Positions 14,713-23,260 of a stretch of 33,196 bases of DNA are shown in pieces. The notes under the pieces are model-generated. The model was given only the letters and a program-made list of their open reading frames with translations. It had not been told where the DNA came from and searched no databases. This stretch comes from a bacterium (GTDB lineage Bacteria; Hydrothermota; DG-26; JAUXAN01), in assembly GCA_030619885.1 (NCBI GenBank), contig JAUXAN010000028.1:1-33196 (forward strand). The letters run 5' to 3'. The position numbers and the translations under genes are program-made. Each line of letters opens with the position of its first letter. Positions within the stretch are counted from its first letter, which is position 1.

Positions 14713-16510
14713 GAAAAAAGAGGCCGAGTTCTTTCAACTTTTTGTCCATTGGAATTCCCTGCTCATTCCACTCTCGCAAAGCGTAGTACTCGTTCAACAT
14801 CGCATCAAGTTCGACAACCGAATTTTTCGAGTTTCCTTCATTCAATTTTTCTTCAAGAAACCTTTTTGGAAGGGTATCATCTTTTTTAGTGAATCCTTCT
14901 CTAATATTGAACATCCTTTCCAAGTTCGAGATTCTTTCTCCAATTTCGAACAGGTCGCTCCCTCTTATCGTCTCTCCAGTCACCGCTCCAAGCAACGATG
15001 CATAGTGGTCAGGGTTCAAGGCAAAAAGGGAGAAAAGACACATCCCTATCGAATCGAGTGCAGATGTAAGGTCCTGATAGAGTCTCACCAGTTCAGGTTT
15101 ACCACGGATCGAGAACCTATTTACACTACAAGGCGTAGCCAATGCCTCAGGCGAGATTAAATATGCTCTCACATGAGATGCGCCTATATTGGAAGTAGCA
15201 TATGCGAGCCCCATCCCTTTGAATCCCCTTGGGTCATACGCAGGTATTTCCAATCCTTTTACACTCATAGAAAGTTCCGGGTACCCAAATTGGGATGCCA
15301 GTCTCAAAGAACCTTTGGCCAATTCAATTCCGAAACCTTCACCCTTTCCTATCAAATCTGTCAATTTAACCACAGCATTTGCATCTCCAAATTCGAGTTC
15401 ACCCCCGATGCTTTTTCTTATCGAATGTAGTGCAGAACTGTCAAAATATCCTCTCTCAGAAAGTTCCATAGCACAGGCTATCGTGCTCCCTGCAGAAATC
15501 GGGTCGAAACCGAACTCGTTACAGTTATAGTTTGCTTCAACTATTTCTTCGAGGTCACTCACCCCGCAGGCTGGACCCAATGCCCATATCGTCTCGTAAG
15601 CTGGACCTTCCCCACCTCGAGTAGAGGTCTTCGTTGCCCTTCCACACCCCACAGGACAGTCAGTACAGGCTACATTATGTTCAAAGTAAAGTTCCTTTAA
15701 AGTCTCACCTGAAATGGAGTCTCCATCTGCAAAGTACCCCTTTTGAAAGTTTTTAACTGGAAAGGCTCCATATCCATTTATTAGCTTTATCATAAATGAA
15801 GTACCATATTCTTTCAAATCATTAATTATTGGTGCCTCACCAAGAGCGGTTGTGCATCTTTTTTTTACAGTTTCAAATTTTTCTTTATCTGCTATGGAAA
15901 CCCCATTTTTGCCATAGACCACGACAGCCTTTAAATTTTTTGAACCCATCACTGCGCCTGCGCCTCCCCTACCTACAGTCTGATTTCTTTCGTTCATTAT
16001 CGAAGCGAACAGGACTTTATTCTCTCCTGCCTGTCCTATGCATGTCACAGCCACCTTTTTATGAGTCTTCCCTATTAGAACTTCTCTCGTTCTATATGTA
16101 TTCAAGCCCCAGATTCCATCTGCATTATGAAATTCAACATTTCCGTTCTCAATCCATAGCCAACAAGGTTTTAAAGATCTGCCTTCTATTATTACAGCGT
16201 CGTATCCTGCCTTTTTAAGTTCTACCCCAAATCTATCGCCCGAGTTCGAACCCACTATGGTATGAGTAAGTGGTGATTTCGTCACAACCTCATATCTTGC
16301 TGAAGTCGGTGCAGAGGTATTATTTAATGGACAGGTCGCAAATATCAATTTATTATCTCGAGAGAGTGGTTCTATCTTTGGGGTAAGTTCATCATACAAA
16401 AATTTCGTTCCTAACCCCCTCCCACCAAGCCATTGGCGAACAATTCTATCATCCAATTCTTCAACCCTTGCAGTTTTTCTATCAAGGTCAACCCTCAATA
16501 TCTTATTCAT
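14699..16510 (-). CDS. aor: Aldehyde ferredoxin oxidoreductase (tungstopterin)
   Basis: 603 residues, full length. It has the family start ILRVDLDRKTARVEEL and WLGGRGLGTKFLYDE, and the GRGGAGAVMGSKNLKAV motif (about 180-196). The [4Fe-4S] cysteines C282, C285, C289 and C491 sit close to the positions known in archaeal AOR (288/291/295/494). It oxidises aldehydes to acids and passes electrons to ferredoxin in the cytoplasm, using a tungsten-bis-pterin cofactor. It starts one base after the aldolase stop, with AAGGA inside the aldolase end, so the two are co-translated. The exact aldehyde cannot be read from sequence; the neighbour points to acetaldehyde or glyceraldehyde 3-phosphate. Confidence 0.94.
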   Translation of the reverse strand: MNKILRVDLDRKTARVEELDDRIVRQWLGGRGLGTKFLYDELTPKIEPLSRDNKLIFATCPLNNTSAPTSARYEVVTKSPLTHTIVGSNSGDRFGVELKKAGYDAVIIEGRSLKPCWLWIENGNVEFHNADGIWGLNTYRTREVLIGKTHKKVAVTCIGQAGENKVLFASIMNERNQTVGRGGAGAVMGSKNLKAVVVYGKNGVSIADKEKFETVKKRCTTALGEAPIINDLKEYGTSFMIKLINGYGAFPVKNFQKGYFADGDSISGETLKELYFEHNVACTDCPVGCGRATKTSTRGGEGPAYETIWALGPACGVSDLEEIVEANYNCNEFGFDPISAGSTIACAMELSERGYFDSSALHSIRKSIGGELEFGDANAVVKLTDLIGKGEGFGIELAKGSLRLASQFGYPELSMSVKGLEIPAYDPRGFKGMGLAYATSNIGASHVRAYLISPEALATPCSVNRFSIRGKPELVRLYQDLTSALDSIGMCLFSLFALNPDHYASLLGAVTGETIRGSDLFEIGERISNLERMFNIREGFTKKDDTLPKRFLEEKLNEGNSKNSVVELDAMLNEYYALREWNEQGIPMDKKLKELGLFFLDKF

Positions 16511-16511
16511 A

Positions 16512-17447
16512 TTAAAAATCCTTATCCCTTCTAAACTTTTTATAGGGACAATCTCTACACTTTTTTGTATAAATTTCCCTCACCTCTCTCCGTTGTTTTG
16601 AGGTATAATTATGGGGGCAGATGGTACAGGGAATCACCCCTGCTTCAACCCATCCTTGAGCGGCGTAGTTGAGCCAGCCCATCGTAGATATTATGTTTAC
16701 AGGAGTGCTTGTGCCTATCCTGAATCTGGAAGGGGTTCTGAGTTCAATCTCTTTTGCGCCTGCATATATCAGTCTAACTACCGTCATAGCATCTTTAATC
16801 CCACCGGCAGCCTTAACCCCCATGTCTGAGCCAACCGTCTCCCGCATCAGTCTTATATGCTCAGGAAATGCACCAAATGGATCCATTCCAGTCGAGTTTT
16901 TAACAAATCGTGCTCCAGCTTCCTTTACAATTCTACATGCGAGTCTTATTTCATCCTCGGTCAGTTCCGAAGACCTGATTATCACCTTCACCCATTCTCC
17001 ATCTGCGGCAGTTACAACCGATTCAATCTCTCTTTTAGTATAGGTCGGGTCGCGCTTAAAATATCCTACATTCATAACCATATCTAATTCAACCTTACCT
17101 GATTCTCCTCTCAATCTCCTGCTTCTTCTAACAACATCCTCTGCCTGTTTCGCTTTCATTTCCACAGATAATCTTCCAAGAGGAAAGTCAATCACATAAC
17201 ATTCTTTCACATCACTTCCTCTCAACATAGGAGCCAGGCTGTCGACCTCAACAGGGTTAACACAGACCGAAGCGCAACCGTAATCCTTCGCCCAACCTAC
17301 TATCTTTGCTATCTTCTCCTCTTTTGTATCCGCCTTTAAATCGGTTACATCGCAAAAAGTTGCAATCTTTTGTGGAGTAAGAACTTCAATTATTCCAAGC
17401 AGTTCTTTCTCAGGTATATCAACGAGGACTGTCCGAGTGGTTTCCAT
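16512..17447 (-). CDS. deoC: Deoxyribose-phosphate aldolase with C-terminal tetracysteine extension
   Basis: 311 residues, longer than the usual 210-260. Aldolase residues are present: D122 (ELDMVMNVG), Schiff-base Lys 183 (FVKNSTGMDPFG) and Lys 212 (VKAAGGIKD). It would split 2-deoxyribose 5-phosphate into glyceraldehyde 3-phosphate and acetaldehyde. The IDHT start motif is altered to CDVTDLKAD. From about residue 265 there is an extra tail with C274, C277, C297 and C300 (CTICPHN...CRDCPY), suited to zinc or an Fe-S cluster, perhaps for docking the oxidoreductase (inference). No clear ribosome site precedes ATG 17447. Related aldolases of unknown substrate are possible. Confidence 0.87.
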   Translation of the reverse strand: METTRTVLVDIPEKELLGIIEVLTPQKIATFCDVTDLKADTKEEKIAKIVGWAKDYGCASVCVNPVEVDSLAPMLRGSDVKECYVIDFPLGRLSVEMKAKQAEDVVRRSRRLRGESGKVELDMVMNVGYFKRDPTYTKREIESVVTAADGEWVKVIIRSSELTEDEIRLACRIVKEAGARFVKNSTGMDPFGAFPEHIRLMRETVGSDMGVKAAGGIKDAMTVVRLIYAGAKEIELRTPSRFRIGTSTPVNIISTMGWLNYAAQGWVEAGVIPCTICPHNYTSKQRREVREIYTKKCRDCPYKKFRRDKDF

Positions 17448-17457
17448 AGTTCGATTT

Positions 17458-17613
17458 TATCCCAGATCATACATTAAACACCGAAAATCACTGAAAGACA
17501 AGAAGTATATTAGACGCAGATCAACCCCGTTAGATGTTTACTATCTAACGGGGTGAACGCAGATGTTCACTGATTGAATATTCTTTTTATAATCTGCGGC
17601 CATCAGTGTAAAT
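17458..17613. repeat. CGCAGAT/CACTGAT dispersed element with hairpin inserted
   Basis: Matches 23032-23157 from TCCCAGAT through ATTAGACGCAGAT, then is interrupted by a hairpin, then resumes GTTCACTGATTG to ATCAGTG. CGCAGAT is present on both sides of the hairpin (17515-17521 and 17558-17564). The copy ends early at its right side. Confidence 0.75.
17524..17554. repeat. Perfect 12-bp hairpin, ACCCCGTTAGAT
   Basis: ACCCCGTTAGAT (17524-17535), loop GTTTACT, ATCTAACGGGGT (17543-17554). Same loop and stem as 10271-10307. Confidence 0.8.
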
Positions 17614-17639
17614 GCCTAACTCGCCCAAGATTTCTTCAT

Positions 17640-18066
17640 TCACTTTGGTGATACGGCAAGGTCACCCAAACATATAATACCAAAACTATTCGCCAATTCC
17701 TGTTTTGCTTTCTCAGTATTCACCAAGATTATATCTACAGATTTTATGATATTCGTTTCGATACTTTTAAAAAATCTGTATATCTTCCCATCTCTTTTCA
17801 TAAATTTATGAGCGATGAGTTCTTCTGTAAGGCTTCCCTGATAATCAAAAATCAATGTTTTTTTAAAAATAGAGGCTACGATTTTTCCAATAAGAGCACC
17901 TTCGTGTAGATGGGAATGAATTGCCACAAGATTTACCTTACTCGCAGATGACATCGTATCCTGATTTTCTTAAAATCTTTGCTTCTTCATAGATTCTGAT
18001 ATGGCATCCCCTGTCAGCGAAGAAAGGGGTGAGAGCAATCATCAAAATGGATTTATGGGCTCTCAT
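17640..18066 (-). pseudogene. Broken GT4-type glycosyltransferase
   Basis: Two pieces in different frames. From ATG 18066 a 42-residue piece reads like a glycosyltransferase start (LTPFFADRGCHIRIYEEAKI, LRKSGYDVIC) and stops at 17938. In another frame, from about 17940 down to 17640, comes the next conserved part of the same fold (VNLVAIHSHLHEGALIGKIV, LIFDYQGSLTEEL, VDIILVNTEKAKQEL). About 50-60 residues normally found between these parts are missing at the junction, and the C-terminal nucleotide-sugar-binding domain is absent; a dispersed repeat lies close behind the break. So this is a decayed gene. It starts 7 bp after the cyclic-nucleotide-binding gene. Confidence 0.75.
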
Positions 18067-18073
18067 AGAGGTG

Positions 18074-18520
18074 TTATTCTAAGAGCCTTTCGTCCAGCAC
18101 TCGGATTCTTTTACAAAATACATTCGACAGAGAGAGAAGAAATTTTATACCAATTTGTGGTTCTGTTTCCAATAATTTTTTCAAAAGCGATCTGGTGATT
18201 ATTACGATCTTACAATCTTCGACTGCAACAGCGGTCGCTGAGCGTTCTCCCTCGTCGATGAGTGATATCTCCCCAAAAAATTTCGCGGGTCCCAGTTCTG
18301 CCAGAACTATCTCTTCCTCCTCAGTTTGAATGCTAATTCTTACCTTTCCTGAGTGAATCAAGTATAGACTATCCCCTAACTCACCCCTTTTACATATAAC
18401 AGAAGATTTCCTGTAGATTTTCCCCTCTGGTATCCCCCAAATCCCAGAGATTCTGGACAGTTCATCATCGGTCATATCCTCAAACAAAATAGATTTCTTC
18501 AAAATTGCTTCTATTCCCAT
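18074..18520 (-). CDS. Stand-alone cyclic nucleotide-binding domain protein
   Basis: 148 residues, ATG 18520 with AGGAGGG four bases upstream. The whole protein is one Crp-type cNMP-binding domain: beta-roll GDSLYLIHSGKVRI and phosphate-binding cassette FGEISLIDEGERSATAVA (about 88-105), then the C-helix. There is no HTH, so it does not bind DNA itself. The cassette keeps the Glu and Arg-Ser needed to hold a cyclic nucleotide. A regulator acting on a partner protein is likely; the partner is not evident. Confidence 0.88.
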   Translation of the reverse strand: MGIEAILKKSILFEDMTDDELSRISGIWGIPEGKIYRKSSVICKRGELGDSLYLIHSGKVRISIQTEEEEIVLAELGPAKFFGEISLIDEGERSATAVAVEDCKIVIITRSLLKKLLETEPQIGIKFLLSLSNVFCKRIRVLDERLLE

Positions 18521-18656
18521 AATTCCCTCCTAATATCCATATTGTATAAACTCCCTATTCTTGAAACTCACTATATTCAAGTGGAGATATTAAAAATTTC
18601 TCTTGGCCAGACAGGTAACCAGGGAATTGAATTCTCCACGCCATTGCCATGTTTTG

Positions 18657-18684
18657 ATTATAACAATCTTGAATCGATTGTCAA
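18657..18684 (-). promoter_or_regulatory. Promoter of the cyclic-nucleotide-binding gene
   Basis: Minus strand TTGACA (18684-18679), 16 bp, TATAAT (18662-18657). The leader is about 130 nt and contains a CTTGAA/TTCAAG inverted repeat near 18561-18582, a possible operator. Confidence 0.65.
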
Positions 18685-18743
18685 GGGCCAATGGTAGATG
18701 GTTCAATGCTTGGTAACTAAAGGAACAGTTTCTGTTTTTGTCC

Positions 18744-18771
18744 TTGACATTTTTCTCTCAATTAGTATAAA
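18744..18771 (+). promoter_or_regulatory. Promoter of the PIN-TRAM/ispD/der operon
   Basis: TTGACA (18744-18749), 16 bp, TATAAA (18766-18771). A strong AAAGGAGGTG ribosome site (18787-18796) follows, five bases before ATG 18802. Confidence 0.7.
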
Positions 18772-18801
18772 TGTTAAAAATTCACAAAAGGAGGTGTAAA
18801 T

Positions 18802-19782
18802 ATGAAGAAAATATTTAGGGAGATATTTATAGCTGCATTCGCTGTTATAGGATTTTTAATTGCCTGGAAGATGAATTATAATTACTTCTGGGGTGCAATT
18901 GCAGGTCTTATATGTGGCACAGTTATCGTATTAATCGAAAAGGGGCTCGCTAAAAAAACTGCGAGGGAGATTGTAGCGATATTTTTAGGACTTGCGGTTG
19001 GCCTCACAATAGCGAATCTATCAGCATTTGTATTGACTTTGATCCCTTTTTTGAAACCTCATAGACCTTTCATTTTCGCATTTGCAAATATAATGATAGG
19101 ATACCTTAGTGTTGTAGTTTCACTTAGAAGAAAGGAAGAATTCACATTTTATAACTTGTTTCTAACATCTGAAAAAGAAAGAACTAGACCAAAAATTCTT
19201 GATACAAGTGTCATCATTGATGGAAGGATTGCAGATGTCTGTGAGATCGGTTTTTTAGAAGGCACCTTTCTTATTCCAAAGTTTGTTCTTCGCGAACTTC
19301 AATATATTGCAGACTCTGCAGACCCATTGAGGAGAGTAAGAGGCAGAAGAGGATTGGATATATTGAAGAAGATGCAGAATTTAAGAAATATCGAAATTAA
19401 GATGGATGATACACCTTTTGACGAAATGGAAGTTGACGCAAAGTTGGTGAAATTAGCAAAATTGAAAAACTGCAAAATTATTACGAATGATTATAATTTA
19501 AACAAGGTCGCTTCCTTACACGGGGTTGCTGTGCTTAATGTAAATGAACTTGCCGGCGCTGTAAAACCCATCTTCTTGCCTGGCGAGGGGCTCGATATAA
19601 AATTGGTAAAGAGAGGGAAAGAAATCGGACAGGCAGTTGGATATCTCGATGATGGGACGATGGTGGTTGTAGAAGATGGAAGCATGAAGATCGGCAGAGT
19701 AGTCTCCTGTGTTGTTACTTCAATGCTACAGACACCTGCAGGCAAGATGGTATTTACAAAACTGAAAGAAGAGAGCAAGTGA
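18802..19782 (+). CDS. Membrane PIN-TRAM nuclease-fold protein (YacL type)
   Basis: 326 residues. Four membrane spans (about 7-22, 28-47, 57-78, 88-107) are followed by a PIN domain beginning PKILDTSVIIDGRI (D134), with ELQYIAD, acidic EVDAKLV and IITNDYNLNKVA, then a C-terminal TRAM domain (about 265-323, GQAVGYLDDGTMVVVEDG). PIN domains are usually metal-dependent RNases; TRAM binds RNA. The order before ispD is common in Gram-positives (yacL-ispD) and here too. Cellular substrate unknown. Confidence 0.93.
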   Translation: MKKIFREIFIAAFAVIGFLIAWKMNYNYFWGAIAGLICGTVIVLIEKGLAKKTAREIVAIFLGLAVGLTIANLSAFVLTLIPFLKPHRPFIFAFANIMIGYLSVVVSLRRKEEFTFYNLFLTSEKERTRPKILDTSVIIDGRIADVCEIGFLEGTFLIPKFVLRELQYIADSADPLRRVRGRRGLDILKKMQNLRNIEIKMDDTPFDEMEVDAKLVKLAKLKNCKIITNDYNLNKVASLHGVAVLNVNELAGAVKPIFLPGEGLDIKLVKRGKEIGQAVGYLDDGTMVVVEDGSMKIGRVVSCVVTSMLQTPAGKMVFTKLKEESK

Positions 19783-20447
19783 CGAGTGCAATCATAGTCG
19801 CTGCTGGTAGGGGTAGGAGGATTGGAAAGGAGAAGCAATGGATTGAACTTGCGGGCAAATCAGTCATCCTACACTCGTTGGAAAAGTTCGAATCCCTTGC
19901 ATCGGTAGATGAAATAGTATTCGTGGTACCGAAGGCTCGGATGGATTATGCAAAAACCCTTGCAAGAAGATTGAAGAAAGTAAGAAAGATTATACCTGGT
20001 GGGGAACGAAGGATGGATTCTGTCTATGAGGGGGTGAAGGTTTCAAAGGGTGATATAGTAGTAATACATGATGGTGCGAGACCATTTGTAGACAAAGAAG
20101 TGATTGAGAAAGGGATAGATTTATGCAAAGAATATGATGCGGTGATTACATCCGTTCCAGCGACGGATACGGTGAAGTATGTAGAGGATAATTTTGTTCA
20201 CCATACGATACCAAGAGAAAAAGTGTGGCTTGCTCATACACCCCAGTTCTTCAAAAGAAAACTTCTCATTGAAGCGTATGAAAAGTTTCACAGCTTTGAT
20301 GCTACAGATGAATCGTCTCTTGTTGAAAAATGCGGTGTGAGAGTGAAAGTTTTAAAAGATAGTTATAGGAACATAAAACTTACAACAGAAAAAGATATGG
20401 CTTTTGCAGAGGCAATTCTAATAGAGTATGGACAGGACAAGGGATAA
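19779..20447 (+). CDS. ispD: 2-C-methyl-D-erythritol 4-phosphate cytidylyltransferase
   Basis: 222 residues from GTG 19779, which overlaps the TGA of the preceding gene. N-terminal SAIIVAAGRGRRIGKEKQW is the CTP-binding loop; PGGERRMDSVYEGV, VVIHDGARPFVD, PATDTVK and HTPQFFK are family signatures. It makes CDP-ME in the MEP isoprenoid pathway. No ispF follows; instead the ADP-ribosylglycohydrolase gene overlaps the 3' end by 20 bp. Confidence 0.95.
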   Translation: MTSAIIVAAGRGRRIGKEKQWIELAGKSVILHSLEKFESLASVDEIVFVVPKARMDYAKTLARRLKKVRKIIPGGERRMDSVYEGVKVSKGDIVVIHDGARPFVDKEVIEKGIDLCKEYDAVITSVPATDTVKYVEDNFVHHTIPREKVWLAHTPQFFKRKLLIEAYEKFHSFDATDESSLVEKCGVRVKVLKDSYRNIKLTTEKDMAFAEAILIEYGQDKG

Positions 20448-21720
20448 GGCACAGGGTTGTATTGTTGGTGCGGCAATAGGCGATGCGCTGGGAATGCCTG
20501 CAGAATTTGTGACTGAGAGCGACCTGAAGCGGCACTACGGTAGGATAGAAAAATTTGAATCTCCTCTTTCAACCCACCCACTCAAAAACCTTAAACCAGG
20601 GCAGTGGACAGACGATACCCAACTGCTACTCCTCGCCGCTGACTCACTCATCGATTCCAAGGGGTTTAACATCTATGATTTTTCAGAACGACTCGGGGGG
20701 TGGTGGAGAAGATGTGAAAAGGAGAAAGGGTATAACAGGTATGCGAGTATGAACACCCTCAATGCTTGCAAAGCCTTATATCACGGCACCGACCCATATA
20801 AATCGGGTTCCAGATCCATCGAAAGCGATTCTGTGGTCAGATCTATACCAACCGGTGTCTGGTATTATAGAAGTATAGAGGATGTTGTGAAATATTCGAG
20901 ACTCTCTTCTGTTCCTACCCATAACAGTGAAGAAACCAAAGAAGCCTGCCTTGCACTTGCCCTTACCTGTACCTATCTTCTGAATGATTTAAAATCAGAG
21001 GAAGCGTTGAAGAGTTGTTTGAATTACCTATCACATAAGAAACTGATAAAGAGATTTAATATAGTTATAGATATGCAGGAAGAAGAACCCGAGAGGGTTA
21101 AGAATGTTTTGGGACTTGGCACATCTGTCATGGAGGTGGTCCCGTTCGCTTTTTACTCGTTTCTTCACTCACCAGATAATTTTGAAGATATAGTATTGAC
21201 AGCAGTCAATGCATCAGGTGACACAGATACACTTGGTGCGATTGCAGGCGCTTTGGGTGGTGCATACCTCGGTATTAGTAAAATTCCACCCGATTTCCTT
21301 GAACAGTTAGAAGCGATAAATCTTTTGAAGAACAAAGCAGTAGAATTGATAGAGAAATCCAATTATTTGAAGATAGATTTCGATTTGAAAGTCATAAAAC
21401 CTGAAGACTTGAGTATTACTGATAGATTCGATAACGAACAAGAGAAGACCAAAAAAATCATCGAAATATTAGAAAAGGAGATGAAGAAAGAGATATTGAA
21501 GGAAAACCCATCAATCCAATATTTAGGACTGGAACTTGGTAAAGAACTGGTTCATCATTATAAAGATGCTACATTAGGAGATATAGAAGTTTGTTCGATG
21601 TTGAAGATAAAAGGTAAAAAGTCTGCATTTTATGTAAGGATCGAAGATAGAGGAAGAGCATCGATGCGATTCCATAGAGCAATTGTTAAGTTCAGGGATC
21701 GTATAGAAGGAAAAGAGTGA
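20428..21720 (+). CDS. ADP-ribosylglycohydrolase family protein with C-terminal extension
   Basis: 430 residues. DraG/ARH fold: AAIGDALGMPAEF (15-27), metal ligands in WTDDTQ (60-65) and ASGDTDTLGAIAGA (262-275). Enzymes of this family remove ADP-ribose from proteins or other acceptors using two Mg/Mn ions. The catalytic part ends near 310; the remaining 120 residues (with ENPSIQYLGLELGKELVHHY and KKSAFYVRIEDRGRASM) are not part of the usual fold and are not recognised. It overlaps ispD and der on both sides, so it is co-translated with housekeeping genes. Its target is unknown. Confidence 0.9.
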   Translation: MDRTRDKAQGCIVGAAIGDALGMPAEFVTESDLKRHYGRIEKFESPLSTHPLKNLKPGQWTDDTQLLLLAADSLIDSKGFNIYDFSERLGGWWRRCEKEKGYNRYASMNTLNACKALYHGTDPYKSGSRSIESDSVVRSIPTGVWYYRSIEDVVKYSRLSSVPTHNSEETKEACLALALTCTYLLNDLKSEEALKSCLNYLSHKKLIKRFNIVIDMQEEEPERVKNVLGLGTSVMEVVPFAFYSFLHSPDNFEDIVLTAVNASGDTDTLGAIAGALGGAYLGISKIPPDFLEQLEAINLLKNKAVELIEKSNYLKIDFDLKVIKPEDLSITDRFDNEQEKTKKIIEILEKEMKKEILKENPSIQYLGLELGKELVHHYKDATLGDIEVCSMLKIKGKKSAFYVRIEDRGRASMRFHRAIVKFRDRIEGKE

Positions 21721-23024
21721 ATTCCCTGCCGATAGTCACAATAGTTGGCAGACCCAATGTAGGTAAATCAACCCTCTTCAATAGGCTTGTTGGTAAAAGG
21801 GCAGCGGTCGTTCATGATATTCCTGGGGTAACGAGGGATAGAAACTACGCTCAGAGTCTATGGAATGGTTGCTCATTTCTTCTCGTAGATACCGGTGGAT
21901 TCATCCCTTTACCTGAGGATAGAATAACAGCAGGTGTAAAAAGACAGATAGAGATAGCGCTCGCAGAATCTGATATTGTCCTATTTTTAGTCGATTTGAA
22001 AAGTGGACTCAACCCATTAGACAAAGAGATCGGACGTATAGTGAGAAAAAACGACCAACCAACCCTATTAGTAGTGAATAAAGTTGATTCAATTAAAAGT
22101 GAAGAATCGCTTTCAGAGTTTTATACACTCGGCTTTGATAACCTCATTCCTGTTTCCAGTCTGCATGGGAGAAATATTGGAAATCTTCTCGACCTCATAG
22201 TCTCAAAATTCAAACCGGCTGTCAAGTATGAAGAACTGCCCTGTATGAAATTTGCTGTCGTTGGCAGACCGAATGTCGGCAAGTCTTCTTTCGTAAATAC
22301 GATTTTAGGTGAGGATAGGGTGCTTGTGGATGATCGACCTGGAACAACACGAGATTCAATCGATACGAAGGCAACATACAGAGGTAAAGAGCTATTATTG
22401 ATTGATACAGCTGGATTACGGAGAAAATCAAAGATAAAAAGCAGTATAGAATACTATACAATTTTGCGCAGTTTAAAAGCAATTGAAAGATGTGATATAG
22501 CATTGATTCTCATAGATGCGGAAGAAGGAGTGACCATTCAGGATCAGAGGATAATTGCCCTTTCAGAGGAAAAAGGGAAGGGGATGGTTTTAGTAGTGAA
22601 CAAGATAGATAAAGTGGAAAGTAAACAAGAGACCCTTGAGATTGTAAAAAGGAAATTATTCTTCATAGACTGGATACCGGTTGTACTCACATCTGTAACG
22701 CTCAAAAAGGGTATCTTTGATGTACTCGATATCGCCATTGGTGTGTATGAAGAAGGTTTTAGACGCATTACTAAAAATGAACTCGCAACCTTTTTGAAGA
22801 GATTGACTGCACATCATTCACCACCCGTAAAAGGAAAAAGAAGGCTTGCAATAAAACGATTGGTTCAAACCCAGGTCAAACCACCTGTATTCTCATTATT
22901 TGTAAACTTTCCGGACCTTGTTACAAACAATTACCTGAAATATCTAAAAAACAGCATAAGGAGAACCTATCTATTCACGGGGGTGCCGTTTAAGATCAAG
23001 ATATGTCAATTTAAAAAGAAGTGA
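21717..23024 (+). CDS. der: Ribosome-assembly GTPase Der (EngA)
   Basis: 435 residues from GTG 21717, overlapping the preceding stop (GTGA). Two GTPase domains in tandem: first GRPNVGKSTLFNRL, DTGG, NKVD; second GRPNVGKSSFVNTI, DTAGLRRK, NKID, then a KH-like C-terminal domain ending VPFKIKICQFKKK. Der is essential for 50S subunit maturation. Full length. Last gene of the operon; a dispersed repeat begins right after it. Confidence 0.97.
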   Translation: MNSLPIVTIVGRPNVGKSTLFNRLVGKRAAVVHDIPGVTRDRNYAQSLWNGCSFLLVDTGGFIPLPEDRITAGVKRQIEIALAESDIVLFLVDLKSGLNPLDKEIGRIVRKNDQPTLLVVNKVDSIKSEESLSEFYTLGFDNLIPVSSLHGRNIGNLLDLIVSKFKPAVKYEELPCMKFAVVGRPNVGKSSFVNTILGEDRVLVDDRPGTTRDSIDTKATYRGKELLLIDTAGLRRKSKIKSSIEYYTILRSLKAIERCDIALILIDAEEGVTIQDQRIIALSEEKGKGMVLVVNKIDKVESKQETLEIVKRKLFFIDWIPVVLTSVTLKKGIFDVLDIAIGVYEEGFRRITKNELATFLKRLTAHHSPPVKGKRRLAIKRLVQTQVKPPVFSLFVNFPDLVTNNYLKYLKNSIRRTYLFTGVPFKIKICQFKKK

Positions 23025-23031
23025 ACTGATT

Positions 23032-23157
23032 ATCCCAGATTATGCAACACCGAAAATCACTGAAATAACAAGAAATACATTAGACGCAGATCTTCACTGA
23101 TTGAATATTCTTTTTATAATCTGCGGCCATCAGTGTAAATCAGTGTCTACTGTCTGA
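23032..23157. repeat. CGCAGAT/CACTGAT dispersed element, uninterrupted copy
   Basis: Interleaved inverted repeats: CGCAGAT (23085-23091), CACTGAT (23095-23101), ATCTGCG (23119-23125), ATCAGTG (23129-23135) and again ATCAGTG (23139-23145). This copy lacks the hairpin seen at 10271 and 17524. Confidence 0.75.
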
Positions 23158-23260
23158 ATCATAGTTTTTATAATCTCCTGTTATTTCGGTAGCTTCGGTG
23201 TCATTCGGTCATACGACCCGTATGGGTGTTTTCACACATTATTTCAGATTGTCTTCTTAT

